From Fratercula arctica (taxonomy: Eukaryota > Chordata > Aves > Charadriiformes > Alcidae), in assembly GCA_947846985.1 (NCBI GenBank), contig CANTUZ010000025.1:20706100-20770099 (forward strand): a stretch of DNA of 64,000 nucleotides, in the 5' to 3' direction. The translations under genes were made by a program, and so were the position numbers. This document shows positions 56,270 through 64,000 of the stretch, piece by piece. Numbering within the stretch: position 1 is the first letter of the stretch; each line of letters starts with the position of its first letter. Under the pieces are notes generated by a model. The model did no database searches and was not told where the DNA came from. It saw only the letters and a program-made list of their open reading frames with translations.

Positions 56270-56607
56270 TGTAGTGGTTTGGTCTCAGATGGCAACAAAG
56301 AACCACGTGCTGCTCACTCAGGTTTCCCCAATACAAAAAGGATCAGAAGAAAAAGGCAAAACTCTTGGGTTGAGACAAAGGCAGTTTAACAGAACAGCAA
56401 AGGGAACAAGAAAAAAAAACAGCAACAATAACACAGATAGAAAAATATACAAACACAATCACAGAACCACAACTGACCAACCAGACCCAGAACACCCAAA
56501 CCTACTCCAAGCCCCACTTCCAGCCCCCTCCCCTCCTCTTAAGCTCAGGCTGGGCGTGGCTCACATAGCATGGAATACTTAACCCTGTCCCCGCCGGAAC
56601 CAGGACA
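56270..56607 (-). mobile_element. 3' LTR type A of ERVL provirus
   Basis: On the plus strand it runs from TGTAGTGGTTTGG to AACCAGGACA, 338 bp. CTTTGTCTCAACCCAAGAG lies in the middle of the minus strand. The internal side (56,608 on) shows the purine-rich GGAATAAGTGGTGG on the minus strand. Confidence 0.93.
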
Positions 56608-56630
56608 TTATCCACCACTTATTCCATACC

Positions 56631-56959
56631 CGTGGAAATAGAAAGTAGCATAGGGAATCTGTTTGGCCTTGATGAGACAAAGCTGTACCCGTGAGAGGCA
56701 CCTTGAGAAAAAAGATAAGCAAGCGCCAGGAGATATCAGCAATGGAAGGAATGTGAAAAGCAAAGCTACTACTCCGCGTGAACAGACAGAGACGACCAAT
56801 CGGAAGACACCAAGAAGCGCGTGGCAATTGACCTTCAACCTATCAGCAGGATGCTGCCTGCGCATGAACAGTACATGTACCTATAAAACTCGGGAAATTG
56901 TTGTAATAAAGGTCTTTGGTCCATACCCAGCCAGAGTCCGTGAATCAATGCTCCAAACG
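56631..56959 (+). mobile_element. LTR (type F-related) nested in the ERVL provirus
   Basis: The first 230 bp or so match the type F LTR (compare 29,892): GAATCTGTTTGGCCTTGATG, GCGCCAGGAGATATCAGCAA and CAACCTATCAGCAGGATGC. Beyond CCTGCGC the sequence is unrelated: its own TATAAAA near 56,883, AATAAAGG near 56,905 and a new end. The flanks tacc (56,627-56,630) and tacc (56,960-56,963) are a 4-bp duplication inside the ERVL spacer, where the 47.9-kb copy is uninterrupted. The terminal TG and CA appear as CG and CG. Confidence 0.8.
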
Positions 56960-57252
56960 TACCATTTTTACGATGCCCAGATCTTACAGTTTTCGGAACA
57001 TGTGACTGATGTACCCAGCGTGGCTCATGCACACAGTCCATGGGCTGAAGATGTAGATCTTGAGGAAGTTGCTGGGCGCCAGCTGCTGAGGTCAGCTCTG
57101 ATTCCATCACCACTTTGCTTTACTCAATTCTTCATCAAAGTCCATCTGTCCTTAATTTGGGTGATTCTTACTGCAGTACAGCCATTAGCAATTATAGTAA
57201 CGAGGACATACAGTGACAGTGTTACTTATCAATCAACAACACACAATTTGAT

Positions 57253-57936
57253 TCATTGGCTATTCTCACCCAAAATCAGATCCCCATGAGGTACACATCG
57301 GACTTCCCCATCCTTCCGCATTACCCAGCAAGTGCACCCAGGTCCTTGGGCAAAAGCAATCCCACGGATGGGTTTGCCTTTGCCTGAGGCAGGACTAACC
57401 CAGACTGTCTTCCCTAACATATTCTTCATGTGCACTACAGGGACTTTATCCCCTTCTACGGTACGTGGAAGTTTTGATTGGGCAGGGCCAGCCCGATTGG
57501 TAGATCCCCTGGTGTGAACTAGCCAGGTAGCCTTTGCTAAATGTGCATCCCAATGTTTTAAGGTCCCACCGCCCATTGCTCTCAGTGTAGTTTTTAACAG
57601 TTCATTGTACCGTTCTATCTCCCCAGAGGCTGGTGCGTGATAGGGGATGTGATATACCCACTCAATACCATACTCTTTGGCCCAGGTGTCTATGAGGCTG
57701 TTTCGGAAATGAGTCCCATTGTCCGACTCAATTCTCTCTGGGGTACCATGTCACCACAGGACTTGCTTTTCAAGGCCCAGGATAGTAAACCGGGCAGCGG
57801 CATGGGGCACAGGGTATGTTTCCAGCCATCCAGTGGTTGCTTCCACCACTGTGAGCACATGGCGCTTGCCTTGACGGGTTTGTGGCAGTGTGATATAATC
57901 AATCTGCCAGGCCTCCCCATATTTATATTTCAACCA
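57253..57936 (-). pseudogene. pol: ERVL integrase core and C-terminus
   Basis: The minus-strand frame continues from the RNase H/zinc-finger frame after a stop at about 57,935. It reads EAWQIDYITLPQT (first aspartate), a stop at about 57,752 (a CGA-to-TGA type change relative to the 46.9-kb copy), ESDNGTHF (second aspartate), and then the ERYN glutamate block near 57,620. Then 57,253-57,576 gives GGGTLKHWDAHLAKATW, GDKVPVVHMKNMLGK and CWVMRKDGEVRCVPHGD. The catalytic triad residues are kept despite the stops. Function: strand transfer of viral DNA. Confidence 0.88.
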
Positions 57937-58905
57937 TCATCCTCCATACCAAAGAGGCTTCAAACGCTTGGCTTGCTTGATTGCAGCGCATGTCTCACAT
58001 TCATGGATGACCTGTGCAATAGTGTCCATGGTCAAGTCCACCCCTCGGTCACGAGCCCATCTATATGTCGCATCTCTTCCTTGATGGCCTGAGGTCTCAT
58101 GGGCCCACCGAGCTATGAAGAGTTCACCCTTATGTTGCCAATCCAGATCCACTTGAGCCACTTCAATCCTAGCAGCCTGATCCACCTGCTGGTTGTTCTG
58201 ATGTTCCTCCGTGGCCCGATTCTTCGGTACGTGGGCATCTACGTGGCGTACTTTCACAACCAGATTCTCTATCCGGGCAGCAATATCTTGCCATAGTTCA
58301 GCAGCCCAGATGGGTTTGCCTCTGTGCTGACAGTTGCCCCGCTTCCACTGTTGTAACCATCCCCACAGAGCATTTGCCACCATCCATGAATCAGTGTAGA
58401 GATAAAGTACTGGCCATCTTTCTCGCTCGGCAATGTCCAAAGCCAGCTGAATGGCTTTCACCTCTGCAAACTGGCTCGATTCACCTTGTCCTTCACTGGC
58501 TTCTGCAACTTGTCGTGTAGGACTCCACACAGCAGCCTTCCACTTTCGATGCTTTCCCACAATCCGGCAGGACCCATCAGTGAACAGGGCATATTTCTTC
58601 TCATTTTCTGGCAGTTTATTATATGGTGGGGCCTCTTCCGCACGCGTCACCTCCTCCTCTGGTGACATTCCAAAATCCTTGCCTTCTGGCCAGTCCCTGA
58701 TCACTTCCAGAATTCCTGGGCGACTGGGGTTTCCCATTTGAGTTCGCTGTGTGATCAGTGCAATCCACTTGCTCCATGTAGCATCAGTTGCATGATGTGT
58801 GGTGGGGACCCTTTCTTTGAACATCCAACCCAGCACCAGCAGTTGAGGTGCTGAGGAGCTGCGCTTCTGTACCAACCACCTCCGAAGCAGCTCGAACCCC
58901 TTCAT
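57937..58905 (-). pseudogene. pol: ERVL RNase H and integrase zinc finger
   Basis: This 322-codon open frame overlaps the RT frame after a frame shift near 58,800-58,900. RNase H residues are visible in order: ALFTDGSC (D), SSQFAEVKAIQLAL (E), LYTDSWMVANALWG (D) and VRHVDAHVPKN (H, D). The integrase zinc finger follows with H-H-C-C spacing (HETSGHQGRDATYRW, HECETCAAIKQ). A stop at 57,937 cuts it from the integrase core. In a working element this would be one polyprotein with RT. Confidence 0.9.
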
Positions 58906-60415
58906 ATGCTGCCAATATCTCCTTTTCTGTTGGAGTGTAGCGCGCTTCGGATGCTCTGTATCCCCGACTCCAAAACCCTAGGGGTCGACCTTGGGTCTCC
59001 CCCGGTGCCTTCTGCCAGAGGCTCCAGGTAGGGCCATTCTCCCCGGCTGCGGTGTAGAGCACGTTTTTCACATCTTGTCCTGCCCGGACTGGCCCCAGGG
59101 CCACTGCATGGACTATTTCCTGTTTGATTTGTTCAAAAGCTTGTCGTTGCTCAGGACCCCATTTAAAATCGTTCTTCTTCTGGGTTACTTGATACAGAGG
59201 GCTTACAATCAGACTGTAATCTGGGATATGCATCCTCCAAAAACCCACAATGCCTAAGAAAGCTTGTGTTTCCTTTTTGCTAGTTGGTGGAGACATAGCT
59301 GCTATTTTGTGGATCACATCCATTGGGATCTGGCGGCGTCCATCTTGCCATTTTATTCCTAAGAACTGGATCTCCTGTGCAGGTCCCTTGACCTTACTTC
59401 GTTTTATGGCAAAACCAGCTTTCAGAAGGATTCGGACTATTTTATCCCCTTTCTCAAAAACTTCTGCTGCTGTGTTTCCCCATACGATGATGTCATCAAT
59501 GTACTGCAGATGTTCTGGAGCTTCACCCTGTTCCAGTGCAGTCTGGATCAGTCCATGGCAAATGGTGGGGCTGTGTTTCCACCCCTGGGGCAGTCGATTC
59601 CAGGTGTACTGGATGCCCCTCCAAGTGAAAGCAAACTGTGGCCTGCACTCTGCTGCCAAAGGGACTGAGAAGAATGCATTCGCTATATCAATCGTGGCAT
59701 ACCACTTGGCTGCCTTGGACTCCAGTTCATACTGCAGTTCCAGCATGTCCGGCACAGCAGCGCTCAGCGGTGGCGTGACTTCATTCAGGCCACGATAGTC
59801 TACAGTTAGCCTCCACTCTCCATTGGATTTTCGCACTGGCCATATGGGACTGTTAAAGGGTGAACGAGTCTTGCTGATCAGTCCTTGAACCTCTAGTTGA
59901 CGAATAAGCTTATGGATGGGAATCAGAGAGTCTCGGTTAGCGCGATATTGCCACCGATGCACCGTTGTGGTAGCAATCAGCACCTGCTGTTCTTCGACCC
60001 TCAACAACCCCACAACAGAAGAGTCCTCTGAGAGACCAGGCAAGGTAGACAACTGTTGAACTTCCTCCGTCTCCAAGGCAGCTATGCCAAAGGCCCACCG
60101 ATACCCCTTTGGGTCCTTAAAATACCCTCTCCTGAGGTAATCTATACCAAGGATGCATGGAGCCTCTGGGCCAGTCACAATGGGATGCTTTTGCCACTCA
60201 TTCCCAGTTAGGCTCACTTCAGCCTCCAGTACAGTCAACTCTTGGGATCCCCCTGTGACCCCAGAAATGCAAATGGGTTCTGCCCCTCTATAGCTTGATG
60301 GTATTAGAGTGCACTGTGCACCCGTGTCCACTAGAGCCTTATACTCCTGTGGGTCTGATGTGCCAGGCCATTGAATCCACACTGTCCAATAAACCCGGTT
60401 GTCCCTTTCCTCCAC
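58784..60415 (-). pseudogene. pol: ERVL protease and reverse transcriptase
   Basis: The 543-codon open frame starts near the gag stop (gag ends 60,437). The protease has the active site LVDTGAQCTLIP near residue 30 and the flap-following ILGIDYL near 91. RT follows: RLTVDYRGLNEVTPP, the first catalytic block YATIDIANAFFSVPL, RLPQGWKHSPTICHGL, and the metal box LQYIDDIIVWG. Next come thumb and connection (FLGIKWQDGRR, AFLGIVGFWRMHIPDYS) and the first part of RNase H (ARYTPTEKEILAAYEG). All catalytic aspartates are kept. The frame leaves the true path near 58,850, where a frame shift disables RNase H and integrase. The nearest family is ERVL (class III). Confidence 0.92.
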
Positions 60416-60436
60416 CTGGCTGGAGGCAGGGCCCCT

Positions 60437-62218
60437 CTAATACTGGTCATAGTATCCGGTACTCACTTCTTGCAGAAATGACTTGGAAGTTCCTTCAAGA
60501 GGATCAGAAGCAAGATCAGGCCTTCTGCTCTGTCTGGGGAACTGCCCACTGGAAACTGGGGCGGCACTTTTCCTGGAGGGATCTCCTTTTGTGGTTGTCC
60601 TTCCTTGCAGCTCCTGTACCCGTGTCCACAGGATCCAAGTAGGTTGTCCATCCCACGTCCTCATGTCCTCTCCATGGTCTCGCAGGTAGAACCACAGGGT
60701 GCCTCGTGGTGTGTACCCTTTGTACTCTCTCTCTTGAGTGGGGAAATGCCTGCTCCTAATAGCTGAGATGCTGGCCCGTACAGGTGGGGAGTAGGACATA
60801 TTCTCTTCAAGTTGCTGGACCTTCCGGGACAGTTTCTCCACAGCTGAGACAAGGGGGGAAGAGAGGCTTTCTTCATATCGCCGGAGCCGGCCAGCCACCT
60901 CATCCACCGTTGGTCCTTCTTCACCCTTCCATTCCATTACTGCCAGTGAGTTGGCATATGACGATGGTGCGCTCCGTACAAACTTCCGCCACATGGGCCT
61001 TGTGCAGTGCACCTCATCAGGGTCCGTGGGTAAGTCTGCATTGTCCAAGTCATAATAAATCATCTCCCGCACGGCTAATTCTCTCAGGTACTGGATACCT
61101 CTTTCCATGGTGGTCCACTTGCTTGGTTGACATACAACATCTTCACTGAAGGGGTACCTCTCCCTCACGCCTGACAGGAGTCGTTTCCAGAGGCTGAGGG
61201 CTTGGGTCTTTTTTCCAATTGCCTTGTCAATGCCGCCTTCCCTAGACAGGGATCCCAACTGCCTGGCTTCCCTACCCTCTAATTCCAGGCTACTGGCCCC
61301 ATTATCCCAACACCGAAGCAGCCAGGCGACAATGTGCTCGCCTGAAAGTCGGCTAAAATCTTTTTGCATATCCTGCAGCTCACTCAAGGATAGGGATCGG
61401 GTAATTATCTCTGGTTCTGCCTCTTCCTCCTGTCCTTGTGATGGCCCTGGTTCATCGTCATCTCTTACTAAGCGAACTGATTTCTTTGTGTACTTCTTCT
61501 TTTGTATGGGGGCAACGGATACTGGCACAGGTTGGTTCCCTGGTTCAGCAGCAGTGGCTGTCACCGGGGTTGCGGTAGCTACAGTGTCTGTCGGTCTGAT
61601 CTCTGTCTCTTTCTCCTGAGGGTGCTGCATAACACTGAGCAGTGCCTGGTAGATACTGGCCAGGGCCCAGCACAGTGCGGTGAGTTGTGCCTCTCTGGAA
61701 TAGCCACAGCATTTTCCCTTCAGATATTCTACTACTCTGTCAGGGTCCTGTAATTGTTCAGGGGTGAAGTCCCAGACCATTGGAGGTGAGAAGTTCTCTA
61801 GGTACCTGCCCATGTTCTCCCACATGCCATGCCACCCCTGACTGTCCAGCCTTGGATCAGATCTCTGGGTGGTAGTCTTAAATGGTCATTTAACCCTAAA
61901 TGAGACCTGGAACATATTCAGCAGACATAACACTAGGAACATGCTGGTTTGAGCATCCCAAGGATATTCAAAATTCTCCAGAGCTGTAACAAAATCTGAG
62001 AGACGGTGCCCAATGTACGGACAGGACAGCAATACCACATAAACGCCCCAAAATAACCGTCTAACAAGTGATGTTAACATATCATAAGCCAATATCGCAC
62101 AGGACAGTAAAATGATAATCCTCATCTCCCTCCCAGAGGCAACAAATATCATCACAGGAAGTGCATAAACCATATAGGAATTTACATAACACAGCCATGA
62201 GAACAAACCAAGCAACAT
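60437..62218 (-). pseudogene. gag: ERVL gag with hydrophobic N-terminus, one stop
   Basis: The start is ATG 62,218, about 98 bp after the primer-binding site. The first 110 codons (to 61,886) are hydrophobic like the 41.7-kb copy: FSWLCYVNSYMVYALPVMIF, MRIIILLSCAILAYDML, FWGVYVVLLSCPY and TSMFLVLCLLNMFQVSF. They lack a 30-residue loop present there, an in-frame difference. One stop (61,886) follows, then the frame is open for 462 codons from 61,825 (NMGRYLENFSPPMVWDF, TRSLSLSELQDMQKDFS, AVEKLSRKVQQLEENM, TPRGTLWFYLRDHGEDM) to 60,437. No zinc knuckle (CCHC) is seen. Total length is close to 590 codons, normal for ERVL Gag as I recall it. Role: particle shell. Confidence 0.88.
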
Positions 62219-62315
62219 GCTGACCAGTGACTATTTACCTAATAAAATAAACGCATACAACAAATTCATTTTTTTCAAGCTCTAGTTGGATTCTGTCATT
62301 ATCTCAACCCTTTGA

Positions 62316-62333
62316 GCCCCACGTTGGGCGCCA
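62316..62333 (-). promoter_or_regulatory. primer-binding site, lysine tRNA type
   Basis: The minus strand reads TGGCGCCCAACGTGGGGC, a full 18-base complement of the tRNA-Lys(1,2) 3' end as known from betaretroviruses. It lies eight bases from the 5' LTR. Confidence 0.85.
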
Positions 62334-62341
62334 AAAAGGAC

Positions 62342-62687
62342 TGTTGTGGTTTGGCCTCAGACGGCAACAAAGAACCACGTGCTGCTCGCTCGGGTCTTCC
62401 CAATACGGGACGAATCAAAAGAGAAAGGGAAAACTCTTGGGTTGAGACAATGGCAGTTTAACAGAACAGCAGAGGGAACAAGAAAAAAAACAGCAATAAT
62501 AACACGGATAGAGGAATAAACAAACACGATTACGGAACTGCCGCTCCCCGCCGCTCATCGACCGGACCCCGGACGCCCCAGCCCGCTCCAAACCCGACTT
62601 CCTGCCCCCTCCCCCCGCTTAATCTCAGGGTGGGCATGGCTCACATGGCATGGAATACTTAACCCTGTCCCCGCCGGAACCAGGACA
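62342..62687 (-). mobile_element. 5' LTR type A of ERVL provirus
   Basis: 346 bp. On the minus strand it runs from TGTCCTGGTTCCGGCGG to AAACCACAACA. It is CpG-rich in its middle, unlike the 3' LTR where many of these sites read TG or CA, which is decay at methylated CpGs. Confidence 0.93.
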
Positions 62688-62692
62688 AGAAG

Positions 62693-63629
62693 TTAAATTC
62701 TTCACAAATAAAAGCTCTCGTGCTTCATGTTTTATTTGCAGCTCAACCTTCATTTAACTTTTTGATCTGCACTAATTCTAATAGTATGCATACACTGAAG
62801 TGCTTCAGAACTTAGTTTAGCAATGTAAATCAAGATGGAGCCTGTTTTAGGCCAACTATTATTCAGCACATCTATTTTGAAATTATGTCTGAATTTAAGA
62901 CATATTCTCTCATATAACCCTCACACATTCTTGAAAACTTCCTTGGTCTGAAAAAAATTTCAAAATTCATTAAGGACATTACAACTTCACTGTTGCAGAC
63001 CAAAACTTTCATTTTGACTAGAAGCCTGATAACAACAGAAAGCCAATCTACAGTTTATTACCAATAAATTGTTTTTCCAAACTTCATTGGTCCAGCGCAA
63101 CATCACTGAACCACCATTATAACATGTAACGATTTCAATTTGAACTTATAATGTCTAGAAAAATAAAAATTCAAATACAACATTACACATGCAGGTTTTT
63201 TAATAAAATATTCAAAGAATTAATATTGGCATAGTTCCAGACAGATAAAATCTATTGTAGTGAAGCAAACAGGACATCAAGTGAAAATCTGCCATGGAGT
63301 TTTCCACAAGAACTAAGAGAAGATGTTACATTTATTTTAACTATAAAATTTAATTACGAAGAACACAGCAGCCAGTTTGATTTAGACTGATATTTTCCAT
63401 CTGAAAGGGACTGAAGTGATCTGGACTCATGCTACTCCTCCAAAAACCTCATGGTATTTAGAAATTGCAAGAAAATCTCACTTGTATTTTAAGCAAGTGT
63501 CTGTACAAAGGCAGCATACTGCCTGGTTTCGTGGTTCTGGTTTTGCTTCTATCATATTTGAAGAACGAACACCAATATGTAAAAACCTAAGTCTGAATTC
63601 CCTAAATGCTCTAAGTTTTAAGATCTTAC
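62693..63629. other. probable intron of the DDX4-like pseudogene
   Basis: AT-rich unique DNA between the right end of the provirus and the upstream helicase exon. No repeat or exon recognised. Confidence 0.55.
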
Positions 63630-63755
63630 CTTCCCTTTTCCAATGATGTCTAGAAGTCTTCCTCAAGGGGCACATAGTATATTACAGCCATGCTTTACTG
63701 ACAAACTGAATGGCCAGTTTGTGTACCTCCATAAATCACAAGCCTTATACAAGTT
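63630..63755 (-). pseudogene. DDX4: DDX4 (VASA)-like exon with stops and a frame shift
   Basis: The minus strand reads VIYGGTQTGHSVCQ and then a stop. In another frame it reads LCAP, a stop, and GRLLDIIGKGK up to a splice donor GTAAGA (plus 63,624-63,629). In DEAD-box proteins this segment carries the GG motif and the TPGR motif (Ib). Here the TPGR tetrapeptide is destroyed by the stop. The donor and the following exon (55,992) match the normal exon order of the gene, so introns are kept and the copy is not processed. The acceptor side near 63,755 has no clear AG. The gene is dead at this exon. Confidence 0.75.
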
Positions 63756-64000
63756 TAGTATATAATCAATCTTTTTTCTATATAAGTATGTAAACTTTAT
63801 TGTTTCATGAAAATATGTAAATGTTATCAGATTTACCATAAAACAGCTTACTTAGGTTCAATTCCTTCACCACAAAGCACAGCTTATAAGCAGAAGCAAG
63901 AACCAAGACCAAAAATTCACTCACTGTAAGCTCAAAGTTCCCATTCATACTACATATTAGAGGCTACACAGGTGGCTTGCTTGGAAAGACCACTGTATTT
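63756..64000. other. probable intron, no feature
   Basis: AT-rich. No upstream helicase exon was recognised before the window ends. Confidence 0.5.

Larger units (their letters stand above)
56265..62692 (-). mobile_element. ERVL provirus, near complete, minus strand
   Basis: LTRs at 62,342-62,687 (5') and 56,270-56,607 (3') enclose gag and pol. The 5-bp duplication agaag lies at 56,265-56,269 and 62,688-62,692. The order is LTR, primer-binding site, gag, protease-RT-RNase H-integrase, short non-coding spacer, LTR; no env. The two LTRs differ at many positions, so it is clearly older than the composite provirus. Each gene has few breaks: one stop in gag, one frame shift and two stops in pol by my reading. 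It sits between two DDX4-like exons, in the same orientation as the gene. Confidence 0.93.

Overview
The window is vertebrate, and almost certainly bird, nuclear DNA. It is packed with CR1 LINEs whose 3' ends carry the avian TTCTATGATTCTATGA-type tail, and with ERVL-, betaretrovirus- and alpharetrovirus-like LTR elements. It has no operons, ribosome binding sites or prokaryotic genes. The only trace of a host gene is two exons of a DEAD-box helicase on the minus strand near the right end, best matched to DDX4 (VASA). The upstream exon carries in-frame stops and a frame shift, so it is a decayed, intron-containing copy. DDX4 is Z-linked in chicken. A degenerate copy in very repeat-rich DNA would fit a W chromosome, but that is inference.

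Layout. 1-24,500: three partial CR1 copies (A, B, E); two nearly full-length CR1 copies (C minus, D plus) placed head to head around a GC-rich tandem repeat at 17,050-17,410; an ERVL 3' end (6,155-7,910); clean solo LTRs at 9,041 (5-bp target duplication) and 10,737 (6-bp); and a rearranged LTR inside a 39-bp inverted repeat (11,199-12,121). 24,518-31,052: a young provirus with 417-bp LTRs that differ at two positions by my reading, flanked by the 6-bp duplication gaaacc. Its interior is a patchwork with two gag matrix regions and three successive retroviral 3' ends. 31,000-51,300: more solo and nested LTRs, CR1 copies F-J, and three ERVL fragments. 51,300-64,000: mostly unique AT-rich DNA holding the DDX4-like exons, with a 6.4-kb ERVL provirus (56,270-62,687, minus, 5-bp duplication agaag) between them. 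That provirus itself carries a nested LTR with a 4-bp duplication.

How the parts relate. No working gene set is visible. The ERVL elements encode Gag and protease/RT/RNase H/integrase and show no env. CR1 copies encode ORF1 (coiled coil plus SGNH esterase) and ORF2 (endonuclease plus RT). All are interrupted except one long CR1 RT reading frame (33,591-35,075). The most notable items are the composite provirus, and a multi-pass hydrophobic N-terminus on ERVL Gag that is shared by two separate proviruses and starts about 0.1 kb after the primer-binding site.
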